Below are positions 8,351 through 16,754 of a DNA stretch of 64,000 bases, one piece after another. The DNA is from WTFY01 sp964614915. GTDB taxonomy: Bacteria > Pseudomonadota > Gammaproteobacteria > UBA4575. Each line of letters opens with the position of its first letter. Within the stretch, counting starts at the first letter, position 1. A model generated the notes under the pieces. It saw only the letters and a list, made by a program, of their open reading frames with translations. It was not told where the DNA came from and searched no databases. The stretch is taken from the NCBI GenBank assembly GCA_964614915.1, contig CAZTNC010000019.1, forward strand, positions 1 through 64,000. The letters are read 5' to 3'. A program made the position numbers and the translations under genes.

Positions 8351-8786
8351 TACCGCGCCCTGCCATCAAGCCAGTACTTTTACTTGATCTCCCGTAAGCG
8401 CACCGCGATCTCTCGACTTTTGTCCAGCAGACACCATAGGGTGCTCAGCACCATAGCCTTCTGATGGTCATGCTCCAGATGGCAGGGCCACCGCAATAGA
8501 GGTTGAAGATTTTACTTATAGCGGAACCTCTCCAAAGAACTCATACATCCTGCCATAACTGCTTACTCTAATTCTTACTTTCAATTCTAGGCTAAGAGGG
8601 TTACCCCTTAATTCTGTTGCATAGATTACCCAAAAACTTTGTTTTCCTCGGTACACTACCGGTACACTCCCCAGTTTCGGCTACTCGCACTAAACTAACC
8701 TAACATGCTGAATTAGCAAGATTCATACTAGCTCTACCGAGCATTACTTGTTTCAATATAATCAATGGCTTATCGATCATTTTGGC
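8351..8786. other. Non-coding stretch before the tRNA fragment
   Basis: About 435 bases, increasingly AT-rich to the right, without a supportable gene. A short minus-strand frame near 8386-8515 is open but matches nothing I recognise. Confidence 0.45.
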
Positions 8787-8832
8787 ACTGTTAATCACTA
8801 GGTCGGCGGTTCGAGCCCGTCCCGGGGAGCCA
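8787..8832 (+). tRNA. 3' fragment of tRNA-Asn(GUU), integration scar
   Basis: The sequence starts at the anticodon loop (CTGTTAA, anticodon GTT), then runs through the 3' anticodon stem strand, variable loop, T arm (GGCGG-TTCGAGC-CCGTC), the 3' acceptor strand CCGGGGA, discriminator G and CCA. The bases upstream do not pair as a 5' anticodon stem and no D arm is present, so only the 3' half exists. Such fragments mark the far end of an element integrated into a tRNA gene; the intact tRNA-Asn should lie left of the window. Confidence 0.75.
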
Positions 8833-8936
8833 ATAAAAACAAAGACTCATGTAAATTCTGAAAAACCATAAAACATCGCATAACTACTATTTAACCAAAG
8901 AGTCAGGTTGGCTCCCAAATTAGACAGACTATAACG

Positions 8937-10226
8937 ATGAGTACACAATTGATCACAGAGATACGTACGCACCGGGACAACTGTAAAGAGTCTTTGCGTA
9001 GTTTCAAAATAGCTGAACACCCAGGAAAATTCGGGCAAGAGCAAGAGTACACAGCTCAGAAGATTCTCGAAAATATAAATTTAATATTAGTTGGCGTTAC
9101 ATCGCTCACAAAAAAACCAATTAAATTTATTCAGAATTCAACGTGGAGTGAGCGAAGAGATTTAGCCGGATGGCTAAACGAGTTGAATGCCCATATCGTT
9201 AGTAAAGATTTACCTGCAATCATTAATACTCTTGAGAGCATTAAGCCATTTTTACGGAGCATAGGCATTTATTTTACGAATGAACGAGTCGAAGCCCATG
9301 AAGAATATATTAGAAGATTACTGGTAAATGCTTCCGGCCTTTCCCAACACATCATTAAAGCAGAAGCAATTGAATCAAAGACAAAAGAAATAGAGCAGGA
9401 AATCAGCGAATCACATCAACAGCTTACAGAGATATATGGAGAACAATTACTACGCATAGAGACATTAGGAGAGACTATAAACTCAACTGAAAGAGAACGT
9501 GAGAAATTAGCTGGTATTGTCGAGCAAGACTCTGCTAGATCCCAAGAAGTAGAGAGAATTTTAACTGAAGCCAAAAGTCATAAAGGAGTTATAGATGGCT
9601 TTGTCCAGAGAATTTCACAAAGAGAGTCTCAGTTGGAAGATCAAGAGGAAATGACAAGGGAGTACATTGAAAAACTAGAAGCCTTTAAGGCTGGTCATGA
9701 ACGCTACAATTCAGAGGCTGATGAGCTAATAAAGCAATCAAAAAGTGCCTTGGAATTATCAACTTCAGTAGGACTCAGCAAAGCATTTTCTGCACAATAC
9801 GATAAAGCTAATAAAAGATTTCCTAAATTCTTTTGGATTACTACAGCTGGAATTTTGGGTGGGCTAGCAGTGTATCTAGGTTGGCTGGCATTGGACGAAA
9901 CCAACAGCGTGGCAGCAGTTATGGGCAGGATATCACTACTACCAATATTGATTGCTGGGGCATGGTTCTGTGCTGGGCAATATGTGAAGCAAAAAAATAT
10001 TGCAGAAGACTACGCATATAAAGCAGTTCTTGCCAAGTCAATCGTGGGTTTTTCTGACCAACTTTCGACAGAAAGTCAAAAAGGTGATGATCACTCAATC
10101 TTTATGAGGTTGGCTCTCTACGAAATGATTAAAAATCCTCTTCGGAAACATCCACGGGAAGCTTCTAGTATGTCTGAACTCCTTAACAAACTTTCAGGCC
10201 TATTTAAAATTAATACTCCCGAATGA
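8937..10226 (+). CDS. Large coiled-coil membrane protein, unknown function
   Basis: 429 residues, AT-rich compared with the chromosome. Residues about 1-130 are mixed helical; 140-280 are a long Glu/Gln/Lys-rich coiled coil. Two hydrophobic segments follow around 300-320 and 335-355 (ITTAGILGGLAVYLGWLAL and RISLLPILIAGAWFCAGQYV), then a cytoplasmic tail with YAYKAVLAKSIVGF. The layout resembles the truncated gene at 2-811, and the two lie on opposite sides of the Cas9 island. No catalytic motif is seen. Membrane-anchored coiled-coil proteins of this type occur in accessory regions and might belong to defence or surface functions; that is speculation. Confidence 0.75.
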   Translation: MSTQLITEIRTHRDNCKESLRSFKIAEHPGKFGQEQEYTAQKILENINLILVGVTSLTKKPIKFIQNSTWSERRDLAGWLNELNAHIVSKDLPAIINTLESIKPFLRSIGIYFTNERVEAHEEYIRRLLVNASGLSQHIIKAEAIESKTKEIEQEISESHQQLTEIYGEQLLRIETLGETINSTEREREKLAGIVEQDSARSQEVERILTEAKSHKGVIDGFVQRISQRESQLEDQEEMTREYIEKLEAFKAGHERYNSEADELIKQSKSALELSTSVGLSKAFSAQYDKANKRFPKFFWITTAGILGGLAVYLGWLALDETNSVAAVMGRISLLPILIAGAWFCAGQYVKQKNIAEDYAYKAVLAKSIVGFSDQLSTESQKGDDHSIFMRLALYEMIKNPLRKHPREASSMSELLNKLSGLFKINTPE

Positions 10227-10387
10227 ATCGTAGGAATTGCACAGTCATCACGATACCAATCTAGAAGGCTAGTGTTTGATAATGATTGATGGCAAGCAAA
10301 CAGCATAGCTAGTCCAACATTTTCTCTAGCTCTGTCAGGATATTCTCAACATCACGATTCTCACCTGTCTTGCAGGAGTCTTTTATA

Positions 10388-11380
10388 ATGTACTATCTTC
10401 ATTTTGAGAATGTGACAACTATCGTGAGAACAGCCCTGTTCTACCCGTTCCGATATTTCATCGCAATATTTGGTTTGTGTGTTCTTGTCCTGACAGGAGC
10501 AGTACATGCAGAAGATGACCAAAGAAGGCACAGCGGCGTATATGTAGGTCTTGAGTTGGGATTTGTGAATGCCGAGGGGCTGTCGTCTGACTTGTCGGGA
10601 ATCAACCACCCTACGCAGTGTGACCAACTGCTCAAGGATGACGATCCGGCAACGGATGACAGGGTGGTAGACCTGTCGAATCCGGCATGTAATGTTGGTG
10701 ACATACCCCAAACCTTGTCCGCCAATTCTTTTGATCTGGGCAATGAGCTACTGGGTGGTATCAGCGTGGGCTACGTGCGGGACAGGGTTCGCATCGAGCT
10801 TGAATACTCACACCGGGTTTACGATGGCAGCGATTCCTCGCCCTGGAGAATCCCCGGCTCAAACACCCCTCTTGCAAGCAAAAACAACGAAGTCAGCGAA
10901 CTTGATCCACCGTCCGAACGGATATCGAATTTCGACGCCCACCAGCTTTTCGTGAACGCCTACTACGATTTTCCGAACTCCTCACGCTGGACTCCCTATC
11001 TGGGTGCGGGTTTCGGCTGGGCTCGGACCCGGTTTGACTACATTGCCCGCTTTTTGCGCAAAACACACGCACAGGGATACCCGCCAGACAAACCACCGGC
11101 GGCTGCCGGTACGCTCGGCTACTGGGATACGAGGATCTCCGAGACGCTTTTCGGCTTCCAACTCCTGGGCGGTCTGGACTACGCGCTGAGTGAAAACCTC
11201 TCAATGGGCATCAAGGCACGCTGGGCCGAGTTCGAGGATTTCAGCCACAGCGGCACTTGGGATCTCATCCGCAGTCATGAGCCCGTGCAGGCCGATGGCG
11301 TGACCCCATGGAGGAGCACACTTGAGTTTGACGATGTCGAATACTGGGCCGTGAGCTACGTGGTCAAGTATCGATTCTAG
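10388..11380 (+). CDS. Outer-membrane beta-barrel protein (P44/Msp2-like)
   Basis: 330 residues. The start at 10388 is chosen because a caggag ribosome-binding site precedes it at good spacing. An N-terminal signal peptide (FIAIFGLCVLVLTGAVHA then EDD) is followed by alternating beta strands: GVYVGLELGF, LLGGISVGYV, RIELEYSHRVY, WTPYLGAGFGWA, LLGGLDYALSENLSMGIKAR. It ends YVVKYRF, an aromatic C-terminal residue typical of barrels inserted by BamA. It resembles the surface-antigen/OmpA-like barrel superfamily. GC content is close to the chromosome average, unlike the genes on either side. Confidence 0.8.
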   Translation: MYYLHFENVTTIVRTALFYPFRYFIAIFGLCVLVLTGAVHAEDDQRRHSGVYVGLELGFVNAEGLSSDLSGINHPTQCDQLLKDDDPATDDRVVDLSNPACNVGDIPQTLSANSFDLGNELLGGISVGYVRDRVRIELEYSHRVYDGSDSSPWRIPGSNTPLASKNNEVSELDPPSERISNFDAHQLFVNAYYDFPNSSRWTPYLGAGFGWARTRFDYIARFLRKTHAQGYPPDKPPAAAGTLGYWDTRISETLFGFQLLGGLDYALSENLSMGIKARWAEFEDFSHSGTWDLIRSHEPVQADGVTPWRSTLEFDDVEYWAVSYVVKYRF

Positions 11381-11597
11381 TCAAGAAACCTCAGCTCACG
11401 GTGGTGTATCCGTTTGAAAAATTGTTTAGGATTTAGCTAAAAGACTTAGGTCAATTGCCAATTGAATAAGGCATTGCTGTATTGGCTCTTTTCCCATTTC
11501 CCTACTCCACCAGGCCTGTTTGCAGGATAGAGGATAGACCATAGCCTATGGTTTAATAACATGCTCCTGCGCATATAGCAGATTATAGGAGCTAGTT

Positions 11598-12023
11598 ATG
11601 AGCGATTCAAAAGGATGGGTATCTGCCAGAGCAAATTGTACAGTTGAAGTTGCTGCGCGTGCTATTCATGCGGCTATAAAATCAGATATTGAAGAATTCA
11701 ACGATCTACCAACTGAAAAAAGAGGATGTCGCACTTTTAAAATTGATGATAGAGATTACACAAACGTAGGTATTGGGTTTAATGTAGACAATAGGCATAT
11801 AGCAGGTGCGCCAAGAACCTATTGGGCACTTACTTTTAAGGTTAATAAAAATAATATAAACGTATTTATTAACGATGCTAAGGAACAAAAAGAAAGTCTT
11901 TTATTTCCTATTGAAATTCAGTGGTGCGAAGAAACATCCCTATGCCAATACCTAGCGGACGAACAACCTGTAACACCAGAAGAAATTTCACGAAAAGCAT
12001 TATATCCGGTATTTTTTAAATAA
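11598..12023 (+). CDS. Unknown AT-rich accessory protein
   Basis: 141 residues, preceded by a good ribosome-binding site (taggag). The protein is mixed alpha/beta with no membrane segment or recognised motif; it begins MSDSKGWVSARANCTVEVAA. Base composition is much more AT-rich than the flanking chromosome, suggesting transfer. Its end lies 2 bases from the convergent gene at 12026. Confidence 0.6.
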   Translation: MSDSKGWVSARANCTVEVAARAIHAAIKSDIEEFNDLPTEKRGCRTFKIDDRDYTNVGIGFNVDNRHIAGAPRTYWALTFKVNKNNINVFINDAKEQKESLLFPIEIQWCEETSLCQYLADEQPVTPEEISRKALYPVFFK

Positions 12024-12025
12024 AA

Positions 12026-12247
12026 CTATTCATCACTGTTTAATGCTACTAGACAGGCACTAATCATAATTAGTGCCTGTCTAGTATAATCAAGCTGTTC
12101 TTTAATTTGATTTATCTCGGATTCACAAACTCCAGGCTTACTATAATCTTTTGTAACATCAATACCTGTGTACATTTTTAGCTTTTTAATATCTGCCAAT
12201 AAAGCATTTATGTTCTCGTCTATGCTTTCTTTTTTAGTTTTTGACAT
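12026..12247 (-). CDS. Small unknown protein ending in a long hairpin
   Basis: 73 residues, helical and charged at the N-terminus (SKTKKESIDENINALLADIK), with a hydrophobic end. A good ribosome-binding site (taggag) precedes the start. Its last ~20 codons lie over a perfect 18-bp inverted repeat (12047-12086). It is convergent with 11598-12023 and divergent from 12285-12671. Family unknown. Confidence 0.55.
   Translation of the reverse strand: MSKTKKESIDENINALLADIKKLKMYTGIDVTKDYSKPGVCESEINQIKEQLDYTRQALIMISACLVALNSDE
12047..12086. repeat. Perfect 18-bp hairpin
   Basis: Stem tactagacaggcactaat and its exact complement, loop cata. It lies in the 3' end of the minus-strand gene and just past the plus-strand gene ending at 12023. 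It could act as a bidirectional terminator or RNA-stabilising hairpin, although no clean T run follows on either strand. Confidence 0.75.
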
Positions 12248-12284
12248 AAGATTCTCCTAATCGTTAAATATCAATGCGACAATA

Positions 12285-12671
12285 ATGTATTCGAAACCTC
12301 TAAGTGAATTAACACCTTTTACGTGGCGTATACTTGTTCAAAGAGTGTCTGATGAGCATGTTAATTTCTATAGAAATAACAACATAACTATCACGTATGG
12401 TGATCTAGCTTACATCCTAGGGATTCATGCCTTAAGCGTAAGCTATAACTTGAATCAAATTCATAGATTCTGTAATCGTAATAATTTACCTAGGTTAAAT
12501 ATAATTGTCGTACGTAAAGACACTAATAAACCTGGTAAAGGCATGCCTTCTGATGTAGTTGATTTTAACAAGGAGATAAGTCAAGTTAGAGAGCATGATT
12601 GGTACCAATACAAAATACCTACTAGTAACGATTTCTTATCAAATACCAGTCGTGTAGAAATTAAAAAATAA
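12285..12671 (+). CDS. Unknown AT-rich accessory protein
   Basis: 128 residues, basic, without membrane segments. The stretch TYGDLAYILGIHALSVSYNLNQIHRFC could form a winged or plain helix-turn-helix, suggesting nucleic-acid binding, but the family is not recognised. It is divergently placed from 12026-12247 with a 37-base intergenic region. It is the last AT-rich gene before the core block starting with lapB. Confidence 0.55.
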   Translation: MYSKPLSELTPFTWRILVQRVSDEHVNFYRNNNITITYGDLAYILGIHALSVSYNLNQIHRFCNRNNLPRLNIIVVRKDTNKPGKGMPSDVVDFNKEISQVREHDWYQYKIPTSNDFLSNTSRVEIKK

Positions 12672-12711
12672 TATTAGGTATCACATACCGTACCAAGACC
12701 GCGGCCATCGA

Positions 12712-13869
12712 TCAGTCCAGTCCCGGGACCACGGGAATCACCGTACCCCAGTAATGACAACTCGGACACTGCCAGTAGAGCCTCCTGCAATGAAACCCGC
12801 ACTGCGTGCACTGGTGCGAGTTGTGCTGGCTGACGAAGTTCTCAATGCTCATCTGGATGCGATCGGAAATCTGCTCGCGGAAAGACTCGTTTTGCAGCGG
12901 CACGTTCTTCAGGAACGCGTTCACTTCCAGCAGTGACAGCTCGGGCTTTTCCAGCAGCAGTTCCAGGATTTCATTTTTCCCAACCTCCCCGTCCGCCAGA
13001 TCCGTCAGCAGGGAGGACATCACGATTCCGCTCAGTTTCGAGTCCTTGACCTTGAGCAGGAACTGTCGGAACCCTTCGGCATCGTCCTGGCTCAGGAAGG
13101 CTTCGTGCAGCTTTGCAAAAATTTCCGGCAGGTACTCCGGGGTCTGCTTGGCCACGTTTTTGTAATGCCGGGTGGCGGCCTTGTAGTTTTTCTCGTGCAT
13201 GGCGTAATTGCCAAGCAGCACGTTGGCCCGCGCACAATGCCTGTCGTACGACAGTGCCTTTTTAGCAAGCTTCCCGGCCGCCTCACCTCCATCGCTTTCC
13301 TCGTCGAACGCCTGCTCGCTCAGCTCACAGCAATAGTGTGCAATCATCGGACTCATGTCCTCATTGTTGACCTGCTCCAGCGCCTTGGCGGTCTCAATCG
13401 CCTTGCGCCACTCCTTTTCCTGCTCATACAGGCCAAGCAGCAGGGGGTAGGCTTCCAGTTTTTGCAAGCCAATCCGGATCACGTCGGAAAACAGGGATTC
13501 GGCCCGGTCCAGCAGCCCGGCCTTGAGATAGTCCTTGCCCAGCTCCAGCAGTGCGGTTGAGCGATGGGTGGAAGACAGCGCCGGGCGCTCGATCAGGTTC
13601 TGGTGGATGCGGATGGCCCGGTCCACCTCACCGCGGCGCCGAAACATGTTGCCGATCGCGAGATGGGTCTCGACGGTCTCGGTGTCCACATCCACCAACT
13701 CAATAAAGACTTCCAGCGCCTTGTCCGGCTGCTCATTCAGCAGGTAATTCAGGCCCTTGAGGTACTCACCCGGGATTTTCGGCTTGGACTTCTGATGATA
13801 GACGATATAGGCCAGGTACCAGCCCGCAAGGCCTGCCAGCAACAGCAGCAGCCAGTAGAGTTCCGGCAT
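12712..13869 (-). CDS. lapB: Lipopolysaccharide assembly protein LapB (YciM)
   Basis: 385 residues. An N-terminal membrane anchor (LYWLLLLLAGLAGWYLAYIV) is followed by tandem TPR repeats (for example YLLNEQPDKALEVFIELVDV) and a C-terminal rubredoxin-type metal site with two CxxC pairs (CTQCGF and CPSCHYWG). LapB acts at the inner membrane to balance lipid A synthesis by regulating FtsH-dependent LpxC turnover. It lies downstream of ihfB as in many gammaproteobacteria, but the small lapA gene normally just before it is absent from the 126-base gap. Confidence 0.93.
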   Translation of the reverse strand: MPELYWLLLLLAGLAGWYLAYIVYHQKSKPKIPGEYLKGLNYLLNEQPDKALEVFIELVDVDTETVETHLAIGNMFRRRGEVDRAIRIHQNLIERPALSSTHRSTALLELGKDYLKAGLLDRAESLFSDVIRIGLQKLEAYPLLLGLYEQEKEWRKAIETAKALEQVNNEDMSPMIAHYCCELSEQAFDEESDGGEAAGKLAKKALSYDRHCARANVLLGNYAMHEKNYKAATRHYKNVAKQTPEYLPEIFAKLHEAFLSQDDAEGFRQFLLKVKDSKLSGIVMSSLLTDLADGEVGKNEILELLLEKPELSLLEVNAFLKNVPLQNESFREQISDRIQMSIENFVSQHNSHQCTQCGFHCRRLYWQCPSCHYWGTVIPVVPGLD

Positions 13870-13995
13870 CAGTCAGGCCTCTTGTTCAGTAATGGATGAA
13901 GGTATGCGATTCATGTCGGCCCAAGTCATGCCTGAGACAACCCATCCTGCACGGCTTTTCTGGGATCAGGAATGAAGCGCTTTTCTGCCGCGGCG

Positions 13996-14292
13996 TTATT
14001 TGTCGGTCTGCGACCGGTTCACGCGTTCTCGCAGTTCCTTGCCTGGCTTGAAGTGGGGCACATGCTTGCCCGGCAGTGAGACGGCCTCCCCAGTCTTGGG
14101 GTTGCGCCCGATGCGGGGCGGTCGAAAATGCAATGAGAAACTTCCGAAACCGCGCACCTCGATGCGCTCGCCTCTGGCAAGCGAAGTGCTCATCTGTTCC
14201 AGGAGGCTTTTGATCGAGAGCTCGATATCCTTGTAGGCAAGATGATTTTGCTGTGAAGCAATATTTTCGATCAGCTCCGATTTCGTGATCAT
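13996..14292 (-). CDS. ihfB: Integration host factor subunit beta
   Basis: 98 residues from the Met of MITKSELIENIA; eight further in-frame residues upstream are unlike the family. HU/IHF fold with IEVRGFGSFSLHFRPPRIGR and the DNA-intercalating proline in RNPKTGE. With IhfA it bends DNA in recombination, replication and transcription. The gene follows rpsA on the same strand with a short gap, the standard gammaproteobacterial arrangement. Confidence 0.95.
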   Translation of the reverse strand: MITKSELIENIASQQNHLAYKDIELSIKSLLEQMSTSLARGERIEVRGFGSFSLHFRPPRIGRNPKTGEAVSLPGKHVPHFKPGKELRERVNRSQTDK

Positions 14293-14336
14293 GCTTTTCT
14301 GATCTCCAGTTCCCATGACACTCTCCTGCTTGATTA

Positions 14337-16028
14337 TTATTCTGATTCCTTGGAACTGTCCTTATTTTCCTCGATCGATTCCTTCAATATGTCCCCCAGG
14401 TTGGTCGCAGCCGACTCGTTGCTGCTATAGTCCTGAACCGCTTCCGCCTCTTCCTGGGACTCCTTGGCCTTGATCGAAAGCGTGACCATCCTGGACTTCT
14501 TGTCCACCCCGGTAAACTTGGCCTCGATCTCCTGGCCTTCCTTGAGCACCGTGTGAATGTCCTCGATGCGGTCTCGGGCAATCTCCGAGGCCTTCAGCAT
14601 GCCTTCGACCCCTTCCGCCAGCGAGATGGTGGCCGCCTTGGCATCCAGCTTGCTGACCGTGCCCTTGACGATGCTGCCCTTGGGGTTTTCCGCGATCCAT
14701 GCAGAAAACGGATTCTGCACCAGTTGCTTGACGCCCAGCGAAATACGTTCGCGCTCGGCATCCACCGACAGCACCATGGCGCGGAGCTCATCGCCTTTCT
14801 TGTAGGCGCGCACCGCTTCTTCGCCGGGCTGGTTCCACGACAGGTCCGACAGGTGCACGAGTCCGTCGATACCACCTTCCAGGCCCACGAAGATTCCAAA
14901 ATCCGTGATCGACTTGATCATCCCGGTGGCCTCGCTGCCGCGGCTGTGCTTGCTGGCAAAGTCCTCCCAGGGGTTAGGCTGGCACTGCTTCATGCCAAGT
15001 GAAATCCTGCGGCGCTCCTTGTCGATGTCGAGGATCATGACCTCGACCTCATCGCCAAGCGAGGCAATCTTCGACGGGCTCACGTTCTTGTTGGTCCAGT
15101 CCATCTCGGAGACATGGGCCAGACCCTCGATGCCCTCCTCAATTTCTACGAAGCAGCCGTAATCGGCAATATTGGTGACCTTGCCAAATACCCGGGTGCC
15201 CTCCGGATAACGGCGCTCAATGCCGCCCCAGGGGTCGTCGTTGAGCTGCTTCAGGCCCAGCGACACACGGGTCTTTTCCTTGTCGAACTTCAGCACCCGC
15301 ACATTGATCTCATCACCGATCGATACGATCTCGCTGGGGTGCTTGACCCGCTTCCAGGCCATGTCGGTGATGTGCAGCAAACCGTCCACGCCGCCGAGGT
15401 CCAGGAAGGCCCCGTAGTCGGTCAGGTTCTTGACGATGCCCTTGACCACCGCACCCTCTTTCAGGGTGTTGATCAGTTCTTCGCGCTCGACGCTGTATTC
15501 CGACTCCACCACGGCACGGCGCGAGACCACGATGTTGTTGCGCTTGGTGTCGATCTTGACGAGCTTGAATTCCAGTTCCCGGCCTTCGAGGTAGGTGGTG
15601 TCACGCACCGGGCGTATGTCGACCAGCGAGCTTGGCAGGAATGCGCGAAGATCACGAAGCTCCACGGTGAATCCGCCCTTGACCTTGCCGGTGATGATGC
15701 CGGTGACCGTCTCACCCGCCTCGTGGATGCGTTCGAGCTCGGTCCAGGCCCTCGCCCGCCGCGCCTTCTCGCGCGACAGCTTGGTCTCCCCGTAGCCGTC
15801 TTCCAGGGCATCCAGGGCGACCTCGACTTCGTCGCCGACTTCCACTTCCAGCTGGCCGTTGTCCATCTGGAACTGCTCGATTGGAATCATGCCCTCGGAC
15901 TTGAGTCCGGCGTTGACGACCACGGCATCTTTGCCGATGTCGACGACCGTACCGTTGATGATGGTCCCGGGCTGGGTATTGATGTTGTCTTCGCTCTCTT
16001 CCAGAAGCTGGGCAAAACTCTCGGCCAT
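14337..16028 (-). CDS. rpsA: 30S ribosomal protein S1
   Basis: 563 residues with six S1 (OB-fold) repeats, each recognisable from GxVxxIxxYGxFVxL-type starts such as GIVKNLTDYGAFLDLGGVDG and GMIKSITDFGIFVGLEGGID. It binds mRNA leaders and helps initiation on structured or weak Shine-Dalgarno messages. Length is that of the normal full-length protein. It lies between cmk and ihfB on the same strand. Confidence 0.97.
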   Translation of the reverse strand: MAESFAQLLEESEDNINTQPGTIINGTVVDIGKDAVVVNAGLKSEGMIPIEQFQMDNGQLEVEVGDEVEVALDALEDGYGETKLSREKARRARAWTELERIHEAGETVTGIITGKVKGGFTVELRDLRAFLPSSLVDIRPVRDTTYLEGRELEFKLVKIDTKRNNIVVSRRAVVESEYSVEREELINTLKEGAVVKGIVKNLTDYGAFLDLGGVDGLLHITDMAWKRVKHPSEIVSIGDEINVRVLKFDKEKTRVSLGLKQLNDDPWGGIERRYPEGTRVFGKVTNIADYGCFVEIEEGIEGLAHVSEMDWTNKNVSPSKIASLGDEVEVMILDIDKERRRISLGMKQCQPNPWEDFASKHSRGSEATGMIKSITDFGIFVGLEGGIDGLVHLSDLSWNQPGEEAVRAYKKGDELRAMVLSVDAERERISLGVKQLVQNPFSAWIAENPKGSIVKGTVSKLDAKAATISLAEGVEGMLKASEIARDRIEDIHTVLKEGQEIEAKFTGVDKKSRMVTLSIKAKESQEEAEAVQDYSSNESAATNLGDILKESIEENKDSSKESE

Positions 16029-16058
16029 AAAACTACTGTCGTTTCCTTGTATGCAAAT

Positions 16059-16754
16059 TTATCCTTGCTGTACCAGTGCGGCGATACGCGCCACTACCTG
16101 CAGGATCGATAAATCGGTTGAATCCACCCTGACCGCATCAGCGGCCGGTCTCAGTGGCGAGATGGGACGCTGCTTATCAAGGGTATCGCGCGTCTTGATC
16201 TCTGCCAAAAGACGGTCAAGGCTAGCACTAATCCCTTGTTTCATCAACTGTTTTTGTCGCCTGTGTGCACGCTCTTCGGCACTGGCCGTCAGGTAAATCT
16301 TGTGCGGTGCATCCGGGAAGACCACCGTGCCCATATCACGGCCTTCGGCGACCAGCCCGGGCACCTTGCGAAAGCTGAGCTGCTTTTTCAGCAGCGCCTC
16401 GCGCACCTCTGGGCGCACCGCAAGCCGGGAGGCTTCCCCGCCACATTCTTCGGTACGCAGCTCATCGGATACGTCGACCTCATTGACCAGCACCTGCACG
16501 TCCCCCTCATCGCCCTGGGGCTGGAAAACGATCTGCAGGGTTTCACAGTGCTTGAGCAATTCCTGAAGGTCGTCCGTCCCAGTCAGGTGGTGCAGCCGGT
16601 AGTGGGCCAAGATGCGGTACAGGCTGCCACTGCCGAGATAATGGTAGCCCAGTTGTTGTGCCAGCTTAACGGCGATGGTCCCCTTACCCGAGCCTGCAGG
16701 CCCGTCAATGGTCACCACTGGAACATTGGTCTCTGGCATCACCTGTACACTCAT
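16059..16754 (-). CDS. cmk: Cytidylate kinase
   Basis: 231 residues with the P-loop GPAGSGKGTIA at about 19-29, and the (d)CMP-binding and lid regions (VAEGRDMGTVVFPDA). It phosphorylates CMP and dCMP. The start overlaps the aroA stop by four bases (ATGA), so translation is probably coupled. Confidence 0.95.
   Translation of the reverse strand: MSVQVMPETNVPVVTIDGPAGSGKGTIAVKLAQQLGYHYLGSGSLYRILAHYRLHHLTGTDDLQELLKHCETLQIVFQPQGDEGDVQVLVNEVDVSDELRTEECGGEASRLAVRPEVREALLKKQLSFRKVPGLVAEGRDMGTVVFPDAPHKIYLTASAEERAHRRQKQLMKQGISASLDRLLAEIKTRDTLDKQRPISPLRPAADAVRVDSTDLSILQVVARIAALVQQG

Noticed and set aside
8386..8515. Minus-strand short frame with protein-like composition
   Set aside because: Below 45 codons and matches no family I know; not enough to call a gene.
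8760..8832. Complete tRNA-Asn gene
   Set aside because: The bases 5' of the anticodon loop do not form the anticodon stem, and no D arm or 5' acceptor strand is present.
7561..8940. Possible CRISPR array downstream of Cas9
   Set aside because: I found no regularly spaced repeats; only single copies of the flanking repeat halves are present.
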